Shown here in pieces: positions 26,079-33,857 of a stretch of 64,000 bases of DNA. Below the pieces are notes generated by a model, which worked only from the letters and a program-made list of their open reading frames with translations, did not search any database and was not told the DNA's origin. A program made the translations under genes and the position numbers. Numbering within the stretch: the stretch's first letter is position 1; every line of letters begins with the position of its first letter. Origin of the DNA: Paenibacillus sp. FSL H8-0048 (GTDB lineage: Bacteria > Bacillota > Bacilli > Paenibacillales > Paenibacillaceae); contig NZ_JBBODF010000001.1 of assembly GCF_038002825.1 (NCBI RefSeq), forward strand, positions 4,340,001-4,404,000, in the 5' to 3' direction.

Positions 26079-27392
26079 ATGGCCAAGGAAAGCTTCGATA
26101 AAGAAATACAGTTTCTCCGTATGCTGTCACTGGCCGGGGGAGCCTACAGCAGGCAGCAATTCGCCGAGCGGCTTGGCATTTCCGTTCATACCTATGACAA
26201 GACGCTGCGCAATCTCAAAGAGATGGTGACCGTCCTGCAGCAGGATCTGACCGCAGAACAAGGCACCGAGCTATCCGATTGGCTCCGCTATAATTACTAT
26301 GAATCTGCCGATCCGCTGCTCCTGTTCCTGTTCCGGGCGAAATCGCTGAAGGAGACAGAGAGCATCCGGCTAACCCTGCTGTTAACTGCACTTCAGAGCG
26401 AAGAGCTGACGGCCAAGGAGCTGCATGACGGCTGCTGTGACCAGATGCCTGCCGACTCGCCGCTGCCGGACGAGAAGACGATCCGGGGGGACCTGAAATA
26501 CCTGGAGGAGGTCGGCGTGATTGTAAGGGTAAATGACAAGCGTCCCTACCGGTATAAGGCCGCCAATGATCTGCTGGACCAGCTGACGGATGACGAACTG
26601 CTCGATCTGTTCGATTATGTAGATGTCATAGCCAATACGCAGATTCCGTCTGTTCAGGGTTACCTGCTGCGTGACAACCTGAAGAAGGCTCTACGGATAC
26701 GGGGTATGAATCCCGAGACGACAGAGACCCATCGGTACAAATACCATTACCATTCACGGATTCTGGATGAGGCGCATCTCTATACGATCTTCGGGGCAGT
26801 TCAGCAGCGCCGCAGGATCAAATTCCTCTATCTGTCACCCAAAAAAGGGATGAACTACACCTCCCAGAACACCAACCCCCTCTTCGCGCGGGAATCGGCG
26901 GGTGTCAGCGACAGCCTGCTTCCGCTGCGTGTCGTCTACGATCATCAGTATGGACGCTGGTATCTGATCGGCTATCACAGCCGGACGGGGATCAAGAAGC
27001 TGCGGATGGACGGCCTGACCCAGGTTGAAGAGGGCGAGCCTGTAGAAGAAGAGGAATTCACGCAGAGACTTCAGCAATTGAAGGCTCAGCTGGAGTATAG
27101 CTGGGTGACGGATACCAACCGTACAGTTAAGGTGGCCGTCCGGTTCTATAACCCTAGCCGGTCCGGCGCCAACTTCATCCGCGAGCGGGTCGAGGCGCAG
27201 GGGCAGTGGGGCGTGATTACAGAGGAATCCGATACGACCTTCCTGTACGAGATTACGGTGAATGAGATTTTTGAGATTAAGCCTTGGCTGCGGAGCTTCG
27301 GCTCCAGCTGCGAGATTCTGGAGCCCCGCTGGCTGCGCAAGCAGTTCATGGAGGAATGGAAGGAGATTAAGAGCTACTATGAATCCCTTTGA
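26079..27392 (+). CDS. WYL-domain transcriptional regulator, first of two
   Basis: 437 residues from ATG 26079 (GGAGGTATACAT upstream). An N-terminal helix-turn-helix region (about 5-60, YSRQQFAERLGISVHTYDKTL) is followed by a second DeoR-like winged-helix segment (about 130-165). The WYL domain (about 225-320) shows RRRIKFLYLSPKKG and LLPLRVVYDHQYGRWYLIGY, and a WCX-type C-terminal domain lies at about 350-430. WYL proteins sense nucleic-acid or nucleotide ligands and often control DNA-damage, phage-defence or RNA-repair genes. It is divergent from the rlaP-hen1-pnkp genes and overlaps the next gene by 14 bases. It is the best candidate regulator of the repair operon, by context only. Confidence 0.87.
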   Translation: MAKESFDKEIQFLRMLSLAGGAYSRQQFAERLGISVHTYDKTLRNLKEMVTVLQQDLTAEQGTELSDWLRYNYYESADPLLLFLFRAKSLKETESIRLTLLLTALQSEELTAKELHDGCCDQMPADSPLPDEKTIRGDLKYLEEVGVIVRVNDKRPYRYKAANDLLDQLTDDELLDLFDYVDVIANTQIPSVQGYLLRDNLKKALRIRGMNPETTETHRYKYHYHSRILDEAHLYTIFGAVQQRRRIKFLYLSPKKGMNYTSQNTNPLFARESAGVSDSLLPLRVVYDHQYGRWYLIGYHSRTGIKKLRMDGLTQVEEGEPVEEEEFTQRLQQLKAQLEYSWVTDTNRTVKVAVRFYNPSRSGANFIRERVEAQGQWGVITEESDTTFLYEITVNEIFEIKPWLRSFGSSCEILEPRWLRKQFMEEWKEIKSYYESL

Positions 27393-28179
27393 GAAAATAT
27401 TCAACTTCCAGATCATCTCCCGCCTGGAGGAAGCAGGCTCCCTGGCACTGACCTCGCAGGAGCGATCCTGGCTGAAGACGATGCTGGGGCATCCGGCGGC
27501 GGCTGAAGCTTTTTCAATGGAAACCTTACGTAAACTGAATTCCCTGCTGGAGCCTGAAGCATCTATTGAAGTAGGAGAGATTATCATCGAGAAGGCCCGC
27601 AGCAAGGAGCGCCAGGTCTATCATCCGCTGCTCCGCCCCCTGCGCCGCATCATCATGGAGAATCAGGGAATTCAGATCACGTATGCGATCAAGCATGGCG
27701 GCGAACGGACCGATCTGTCCGGCTTCCCCCACAAGCTGGAGTACAATATGTATAAGCGGGAATGGTATCTGCAGTGGTACAGCACCCGGCAGCGCTCACT
27801 CATGTCCACCAAGCTGCGGAACATCTTGTCTGCCGAACCTGCTCCCATCCCCGCCCACCGGATAGATGGCCTCAAGGCCCGGATCGCCCGTCTCCTGGAC
27901 GGTCTGAGAGAATCGGCCTGCATTCAGGTCATTCCTGTCTACAATGCCGAGCTGTCGCGGATCTTGTCCACCTTCTCCTGCTTCGATAAGTCAGTAGCCT
28001 TTGATGAAGCTACGGGGATCTACCACATCACCGTCCACTACATGAGGGACGATAGCGAGTTCCTGCTCTCCCGCATCCGCTTCCTGGGCCTGCGCGTGAA
28101 GATCACCCAGGGCGAGCAACTGAAGCAGCGCATGCTGAAGTCGGCGGAGATGGCGGTGGGGCGGTATGGGGAGGGATAA
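27379..28179 (+). CDS. Second WYL-like regulator, partner of the preceding gene
   Basis: 266 residues from ATG 27379, inside the 3' end of the preceding gene (14-base overlap, AAGGAG upstream), so translation is coupled. It starts MNPFEKIFNFQIISRLEE. No obvious N-terminal DNA-binding helix-turn-helix is visible; a helical region is followed by a WYL-like core (YHPLLRPLRRIIMENQGIQI, then YNMYKREWYLQWYSTRQRSL, about 75-155) and a WCX-like C-terminus ending near LGLRVKITQGEQLKQRML. It could be a co-regulator forming a heteromer with the first WYL protein. Family assignment is moderate. It converges on the helicase gene with only ~40 bases between. Confidence 0.75.
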   Translation: MNPFEKIFNFQIISRLEEAGSLALTSQERSWLKTMLGHPAAAEAFSMETLRKLNSLLEPEASIEVGEIIIEKARSKERQVYHPLLRPLRRIIMENQGIQITYAIKHGGERTDLSGFPHKLEYNMYKREWYLQWYSTRQRSLMSTKLRNILSAEPAPIPAHRIDGLKARIARLLDGLRESACIQVIPVYNAELSRILSTFSCFDKSVAFDEATGIYHITVHYMRDDSEFLLSRIRFLGLRVKITQGEQLKQRMLKSAEMAVGRYGEG

Positions 28180-28217
28180 AGGCAGTGGGAAATTGAAGAA
28201 CCCGGTGAGCCATACTT

Positions 28218-31007
28218 TCAGCTTGCTTGAATAATATCATCCAACAGCTTCCGGATCTTCTGCTCCTCCAAGCTTTCATTGGTTGCAAATCTTTTCAGCT
28301 TCAATCCATAGGTTTTGAAAATATTATTTTTCATTTTGTCCTTTTCTAATTGTTCAGGCTTATTTTCATGAAATTCAAATCCGTCTACTTCAATGGCTAG
28401 TGCCGCTGTCATGTCCAGTTTATGATAAATGACAAAATCAACAGAAGCGCAGTTTTTGATATATTGCCGCTCCTGATCTGTCAATTTATCTACACTTCTA
28501 AGCAAATTCTTAAGAGGAATCTGATTTCCAAGTGTAAATCCGCTATAAGCCGGTTCTTGCAACAATTCCGTAAGCAATGCCTCCATTAAATTTTCTGATT
28601 GGAACCGGGATTTATTGAAATACTTCGCTCGTTCTCTGAATGCATGAAGCTTAATGGAGTATTCCTTATACATTAGATCAAATATAGAAACAAGTTCGCT
28701 CTCCACCACATTCTCATCTAATGTGCTATATTCCATATAACGTGTGAGGTCGCCAATTTCGTTACCATATTTCCGAAACAGGGCATGATCGGTTACCAGA
28801 ATGAACTTATTTTGCGCACGGGAGACAGCTACATTAATCATGCAAGGATTATTCACAAATTTCATACCAGTTTTGCCGGAACGCGTCTGATCCAGCACGG
28901 TTGACATAATCATAATAGGTTTTTCACGGCCTTGATATTTATGTATGGTGTCGCTCTCTATATCATCAGTGAACTGCCCGGCTGCCTTCTCTACCTGTTT
29001 CCGGTATGGTGTGACGAAACCAATATCTGTGTGCCCGACTGCCACTTCCTCCAAACCCACAAGAATCTCTTTTTCAATGACGTCCAGTTCCCGCTGGTTG
29101 AACTTCCCCTTACCTTCCCCCCTAGTAACTTCCCGCAAGTGATTGCCTGGGGAAGTCTTGTAAATTAGCAGTGGCAGATCCGCCTCTTCTTGAGCCGTAT
29201 AAGTGATGAGATCACCGTTATAATACTTCTGATTGCAGAACTGAATGATCTGGGGATGACAGCGGTAGTGCTCTTTAAGCATCACTTTAGGAATATTGTC
29301 ACCGTATAAAGCAAGCATAGATGACAATAGATTATGTTCAAAATAATTAAAAGCTTCGTCAATGCCAGCGGAATCTGCATTTCCAACCAGTTGCTGGATC
29401 TCCATAGTCACAATTTGTGGCAATTGTTTCGTATCACCAACTATGATTGCTCGCTTACAACAGGATAGAGCAAGTGCACCTGTGATCAAGTCCACTTGGG
29501 ATGCTTCGTCAATGATGACATAGTCAAATAAATCATTCTCTGGAATACAGTTACGTAAAGAATGGGTTGTGCTCAATACAATTGGATAATAGTTGATAAA
29601 TGTTTTAAAATTCTTACTCTGCCGATAATCTTTCACACTACATTTAACACTTGGAAGATTAAAATATCTCTTATGCAGTTTATGACGAAAAAGCTCTTCA
29701 GAGCACTGCTGATGTTCATCCAACAAGGGTAAATAGAACGCGGACTCAAGCTCTTGTTCAATCTGTTCAATACGGCTAGACAGTTCTTCAATACGCAGGG
29801 CATAGAACTTCCGTTGAACATTCAGAATTACATCTGCACCCTGTTCTCTCAAGTATTTAAAGTCAGTGAACCCATGCTTAAAAAACAGCTTGAACTTGTA
29901 CAGTAAGCCAGTATCTTTATCTTTTCTCACCGCAAGATGGCTATCCTTCATGAATTCAAGCATCCGCTCCGGGGTCTCTCGGTAGAATGACAGCCTCTTG
30001 AGAGATTCAATCTCCTGATCAGCATAATAATTCTCAAAATGCTTTTGCTCCAGTACATACGCAGATAACTGTTGCTTCAACCTTGCCTTCTCTACATCCA
30101 GCTTCATTAAATTAGTGATACGGCCATCCAGCTCTTGTACTTTAGAGAGAAGCTCTATTTCCGGCATCTCACTGTCCCAGCCCGCAACCTCCGCAATAGG
30201 CAGGTTAGCAAAGAAACGTTTTTTGTTCTTTGTATTCCCCAGCGATGCTGTCAAAAATGAATATCCCTCCGCCTCCAGCTTATCGCGTACATTCTGAACT
30301 GCTGCATTATTCCCCGAGACCACAGCCACTTTCTTCTGCTGCATGACCGCCAAATTAGCTAATATATTGAGAATCGTCTGAGTTTTACCTGTACCCGGAG
30401 GCCCTTCAATGATACTAATTTTACTGCGCAGGGCTTGGTCTAATGCTGTTTTTTGACTTAGGTTGTAACGAAAAGGAAAGATCGGCTGTATTTCAGAAGA
30501 AGCATCTATACTCACCGGAGAGCCATTAACATAATGACTCAAAACACTCTCTGGGCGCACAAAGCTGAGTTTGGCAAACTGCTTTTTCAGAAAGTCCTTC
30601 GTTTCCGACTGCTCTTCTGAGCTTCTGAGATGAAGTGAGATGGAAGTCCAATACTCCATGACTTGTAGTGCATCAGAGGTCCTAATGCCGCTGTTCTCAA
30701 TCGTGACGTTCTGAGATTCATACACCCGTTTGGTTCCATTATTAAAAAAGACACAGATTCTAGGCCCAAAATCCAGCACTTTCATCACATTATTCAGAGG
30801 ATGCTCCTGATTAAATATCACCTGCTCTTTAGTAATTGCGATAGCAGCAGGATTGCTGAGGATTATTACATCACTTGCAAGAAAGTTATAGGAAGTTGGA
30901 TAATTGCGGAACGTAACTTGAATATTGGTACCGCATTGTGTAAATGAAGCGATATCTGCAGTGCGGTCCTTTTTTCTGACTAGTATTAAAAACTTATTTT
31001 CGTCCAT
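28218..31007 (-). CDS. UPF1-like SF1 helicase with C-terminal PD-(D/E)XK nuclease
   Basis: 929 residues; GAGGAAGTGCC precedes the ATG. An N-terminal beta-rich region (about 1-125) leads to an SF1 helicase: Walker A EGPPGTGKTQT (GPPGTGKT at 202-209), Walker B VIIDEASQVD, motif III GDTKQLPQ, motif IV-like EHYRCHPQII, and C-terminal IHKYQGREKPIMIMSTV and NVAVSRAQNKFILVTD (motifs V and VI). A coiled-coil insertion sits at about 290-430. The last ~130 residues form a DUF2726-like endonuclease: AIEVDGFEFH, then KPEQLEKDKMKN, giving D/E...ExD...K-type metal ligands. Helicase-nuclease fusions of this sort occur in phage-defence islands. The gene is AT-richer than its neighbours, suggesting acquisition. 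Function is unproven; restriction of foreign DNA is inference. Confidence 0.88.
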   Translation of the reverse strand: MDENKFLILVRKKDRTADIASFTQCGTNIQVTFRNYPTSYNFLASDVIILSNPAAIAITKEQVIFNQEHPLNNVMKVLDFGPRICVFFNNGTKRVYESQNVTIENSGIRTSDALQVMEYWTSISLHLRSSEEQSETKDFLKKQFAKLSFVRPESVLSHYVNGSPVSIDASSEIQPIFPFRYNLSQKTALDQALRSKISIIEGPPGTGKTQTILNILANLAVMQQKKVAVVSGNNAAVQNVRDKLEAEGYSFLTASLGNTKNKKRFFANLPIAEVAGWDSEMPEIELLSKVQELDGRITNLMKLDVEKARLKQQLSAYVLEQKHFENYYADQEIESLKRLSFYRETPERMLEFMKDSHLAVRKDKDTGLLYKFKLFFKHGFTDFKYLREQGADVILNVQRKFYALRIEELSSRIEQIEQELESAFYLPLLDEHQQCSEELFRHKLHKRYFNLPSVKCSVKDYRQSKNFKTFINYYPIVLSTTHSLRNCIPENDLFDYVIIDEASQVDLITGALALSCCKRAIIVGDTKQLPQIVTMEIQQLVGNADSAGIDEAFNYFEHNLLSSMLALYGDNIPKVMLKEHYRCHPQIIQFCNQKYYNGDLITYTAQEEADLPLLIYKTSPGNHLREVTRGEGKGKFNQRELDVIEKEILVGLEEVAVGHTDIGFVTPYRKQVEKAAGQFTDDIESDTIHKYQGREKPIMIMSTVLDQTRSGKTGMKFVNNPCMINVAVSRAQNKFILVTDHALFRKYGNEIGDLTRYMEYSTLDENVVESELVSIFDLMYKEYSIKLHAFRERAKYFNKSRFQSENLMEALLTELLQEPAYSGFTLGNQIPLKNLLRSVDKLTDQERQYIKNCASVDFVIYHKLDMTAALAIEVDGFEFHENKPEQLEKDKMKNNIFKTYGLKLKRFATNESLEEQKIRKLLDDIIQAS

Positions 31008-31105
31008 GGCACTTCCTCATAATGGAGTATTTGAGTTTGATATGTATGAAATTCTTTAGATTGTAACGATATTCCTTCACTGGAATTAAAAAAATTGGAC
31101 AAAAC

Positions 31106-31132
31106 AAAAAAAGACACCTTCCACGGTGTCCA
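31106..31132 (-). terminator. Terminator of the DUF6809-like gene
   Basis: Minus-strand GGACACCG-TGG-AAGGTGTC followed by T7, a variant of the recurrent terminator stem. Confidence 0.85.
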
Positions 31133-31140
31133 AAGAAAAA

Positions 31141-31410
31141 CTACCCCTCGACTAAAACCTCGATCATCATCGTCGTCCCGGTCTTGAATCCAGATACAAA
31201 TGCAGCCGCCATATCCATCCCCTGCACCTGTGAATACAGATCCAATAATGCCTCCAGCTCCGTGAACTCATCCGGTGACAGCCTCAGTCTCCAAGCTTCA
31301 AGAGATTCGGTAATCTGCCTGTTGAGCGGGCGGTAATCAGGGTCTTTGGAGACAATATCCTCATTCGGGAATAAACTGCCATGATATAGCGATTCTAGAA
31401 TGTTGGGCAT
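31141..31410 (-). CDS. Small DUF6809-like protein
   Basis: 89 residues from the ATG at 31410; AAGGAGGCCCCA precedes it, and the in-frame ATG five codons earlier forms part of that site's flank. The sequence begins MPNILESLYHGSLFPNEDIV and continues with RPLNRQITESLEAWRLRLSP and an acidic helix ELEALLDLYSQVQGM, then FVSGFKTGTTMMIEVL. This matches small DUF6809-type proteins common in Firmicute mobile or accessory regions, whose function is unknown. It ends in its own terminator, so it is transcribed separately from the helicase gene. Confidence 0.7.
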   Translation of the reverse strand: MPNILESLYHGSLFPNEDIVSKDPDYRPLNRQITESLEAWRLRLSPDEFTELEALLDLYSQVQGMDMAAAFVSGFKTGTTMMIEVLVEG

Positions 31411-31637
31411 TGGGGCCTCCTTCATAAGCTACATTTAACTTTAGGATTTAAGTCAGCGTAGCATATTTACAGAGTGTATATGGTACGTATAAACGTAAAG
31501 CATAAAATTTCTTGAAGTAAGTTATGCAGAATCTCTTGGGTCCGTAATGCAGCATTAAGCGATCTAAGAGTGACGCATTAGCTTCAGTCATATCGTTAGA
31601 ATCGTTGACACCTTTAAACATTGAGGAGATTATCGAT
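31411..31637. other. AT-rich spacer, accessory region
   Basis: With the next ~130 bases this is an AT-rich gap between the DUF6809 gene and the TOPRIM gene. TTGACA occurs near 31604 without a matching -10. No repeat ends or attachment-like structure is recognised. Confidence 0.4.
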
Positions 31638-31727
31638 TTGACTGATTTCTCGTTTGATTGTTATGGTGAAAAATATCACAAACGAGTCTGCTATCATAAA
31701 AAAATGAAGACAGTTAGAAAAGGTTAA
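31638..31727 (+). CDS. Possible 29-residue peptide
   Basis: TTG start eight bases after GAGGAG. The peptide is MTDFSFDCYGEKYHKRVCYH followed by a lysine-rich end; it has two Cys and two His. It lies alone in the AT-rich gap, opposite to both neighbours. It may be a genuine small protein, a leader, or chance; no homology is recognised. Confidence 0.2.
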   Translation: MTDFSFDCYGEKYHKRVCYHKKMKTVRKG

Positions 31728-31772
31728 TTTCTTAGCCGCCTCTTTAATCATCATAATGATATATCTGGAGTT

Positions 31773-32543
31773 TTAGTGTGAAAAATGGCTGAAATGTTTA
31801 AATCCGATTTGAATTGTTTCGAATTCTTCCCACGGAACTGATCTTAATAAATTCCGTCTATTCGAAAATGCCTCCGCCGGGGTCATCACAACAAAAACTG
31901 AGTCAAATTTAGCCTTAGTTTTATCTCGACGACGTGTTAGATATTTTCCACAACAGTCAATATTATCAATAAAATCAATACATTGCTCGATGACACGTTT
32001 GTCCACCATTTCAGGATCCGATTGCTCTGAAGCCTGACTAAGCGCATTTAGAAGGAAAGATTCAATTGCTCCAGTATCCTCAAAAGGTATTATAAGCGGG
32101 AGACAGTTCAAGCTTTGCTGGCTTTGAAGAGCATTAGTGTATGAAGATCTATTCCAATTATTGTGAACAAATTCACCATCAAACTGAACATGATAACGAT
32201 TGAATTCAGATAATAGGCTTGTAAGAAATACGGCTTCAGTTTCTACTTCATCACGATCACAAACAACTGCAATGCTGTCGTAAGGAAAGAGAGGGCCTAA
32301 AGAGTTATAGTCTAGGCATTTGTTTAATATTGCTGGAATTTTACTACAGCCCCCAGCAGAAATTAGGCAAAGAGAGTTTCCCGATGAATGACTAAACCAT
32401 TTCTGGTTATTGGGTTCAGTTATCCTGTTCATTTTATCTGTATAATGTTTGATGTTGACATACTCCCAATTATAAGTTTTCTCAAGGAAGTATTGAAGAA
32501 GTACCAAGTCTGTATTGCCTTCACAAATGATTACGCTCTTCAT
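31773..32543 (-). CDS. TOPRIM-domain protein, partner of the ATPase (PARIS AriB/OLD-like)
   Basis: 256 residues, beginning MKSVIICEGNTDLVLLQYFL. Glu8 in ICEGNTD and the pair Asp96/Asp98 in VVCDRDEVET are the metal-binding residues of a TOPRIM nuclease fold (families DUF3226/DUF4435; I cannot separate these by eye). A C-terminal helical region contains RRRDKTKAKFDSVF. The gene start overlaps the ATPase stop by four bases (ATGA), so the two are coupled. The gene order ATPase then TOPRIM is that of split OLD-family systems such as PARIS, where AriB is released on sensing a phage trigger and cleaves tRNA. That activity here is inference. Clearly AT-rich. Confidence 0.75.
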   Translation of the reverse strand: MKSVIICEGNTDLVLLQYFLEKTYNWEYVNIKHYTDKMNRITEPNNQKWFSHSSGNSLCLISAGGCSKIPAILNKCLDYNSLGPLFPYDSIAVVCDRDEVETEAVFLTSLLSEFNRYHVQFDGEFVHNNWNRSSYTNALQSQQSLNCLPLIIPFEDTGAIESFLLNALSQASEQSDPEMVDKRVIEQCIDFIDNIDCCGKYLTRRRDKTKAKFDSVFVVMTPAEAFSNRRNLLRSVPWEEFETIQIGFKHFSHFSH

Positions 32544-33646
32544 AATCTCAACTCCATATCGTAATCATCACGAACTTGCCGAGCTTTATTTGAATCAAGG
32601 ACACGTGCAACAGACTGTTCGTCCTTTTTAACCAATGTTATTATATGGGTTTGTATTTGTTCTTGAAAGTTCTCATCGCTATTGAGAATTTCATCAACTG
32701 CTTCAAGGCTGTGTGTTGTAATAAACAATTGCACATCAAATTTAATACAAGCTTCTACTAACCAATTAAACACTTCTCTCATTGCTTTTTTGTGAATAGA
32801 TGTCTCAATCTCATCAATTAATAGAACACCGTTCTTTGCAGAGACAACTCCTTGTGCTAGAGAGACCATTCTTTTCATTCCATCACCAAAAGTAGAAAGA
32901 GGCAACATCCCTAAGCTACGGTGTTCTAGCGCTTGAATAAATCGTTGATCCTCTTCCTGAATGATACCGATATCTATTATATTATTGTCAAAAATATTTA
33001 AAGCCCGAACAACATCACGCTTAATTGAGGAGCTTTTGAAAAGAGAGCGAGATGTGTTATTAACAATGTGTTCAATTGTAGAAATAAATCTTGAAGGAAG
33101 GGAATACTCTGTTCTATTAACACGGATATTTTTAATGTATTTATGCATTAAAATTGGTTCAGTTTTCGTTTCTCCTCCATGCGAATATTTAAGTTCCCCC
33201 TCAAAACCTTCAACTTCTTCAATATCTATAGGTTCGAACGTTAGTCTTTTTTGGGCTAATGGAGATAAGAATTGTCTCAGTTCTTTTGGATCTACTAGTT
33301 GTTTAACTTTATTACCAATCACTTCTATAGCAATTTGATGCTCATTTACTTCCCCATCCAACTTAATATTTAAGTTTTCGTTTCTTCTATCGAACATATA
33401 GAGAAATGAATCATATAAACCTAGGCTTCCTTTACTCATAAAGTTATATCGCTCTCGCAAACGAGATACTGAAGCGAAGTTTGAAAAATCAGATGGCCCG
33501 ACTAAAAGCATAATAGCTTCGAGAAGGCTAGTTTTCCCACTATTGTTATCACCAATAAGCACATTGATATCTCCGAATTTTTGAATAGATAAGTTACGTA
33601 TACCACGAAAAGATTGAATATTAATGCTCTCAACATGCTTCGCCAT
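32540..33646 (-). CDS. ABC/SMC-type ATPase of a PARIS/OLD-like pair
   Basis: 368 residues from ATG 33646 (AAAGGGGTGTACCT upstream; the open frame reaches 33682). It has the RecF/OLD type ATPase layout: INIQSFRGIRNLSI, Walker A GDNNSGKTS (32-40), an insertion region of about 180 residues, signature LSTFGDGMKRM, Walker B VLLIDEIETSIH and H-loop THSLEA. No TOPRIM is fused; the nuclease is the next gene, coupled by an ATGA overlap. In PARIS the equivalent AriA forms a propeller that holds AriB until phage proteins trigger it. Whether this pair works the same way is not established. Upstream DNA is very AT-rich with weak promoter-like hexamers. Confidence 0.85.
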   Translation of the reverse strand: MAKHVESINIQSFRGIRNLSIQKFGDINVLIGDNNSGKTSLLEAIMLLVGPSDFSNFASVSRLRERYNFMSKGSLGLYDSFLYMFDRRNENLNIKLDGEVNEHQIAIEVIGNKVKQLVDPKELRQFLSPLAQKRLTFEPIDIEEVEGFEGELKYSHGGETKTEPILMHKYIKNIRVNRTEYSLPSRFISTIEHIVNNTSRSLFKSSSIKRDVVRALNIFDNNIIDIGIIQEEDQRFIQALEHRSLGMLPLSTFGDGMKRMVSLAQGVVSAKNGVLLIDEIETSIHKKAMREVFNWLVEACIKFDVQLFITTHSLEAVDEILNSDENFQEQIQTHIITLVKKDEQSVARVLDSNKARQVRDDYDMELRL

Positions 33647-33857
33647 AGGTACACCCCTTTCTTTATTAGTATGGTCCAACATTTTAAATATAACACTGGA
33701 ACATAGGAATTTTATAACTAGAATCTAGATATCCGTACACTCATATTATGTATAAACTATATAAAATTTCTTTTAACGCATAGCACTTAGAAGGTGTTTG
33801 GTTAACTTAATTCCTTGTTAAAAGTATAACAGAAATACTTGCGATATTAACAAAGTC

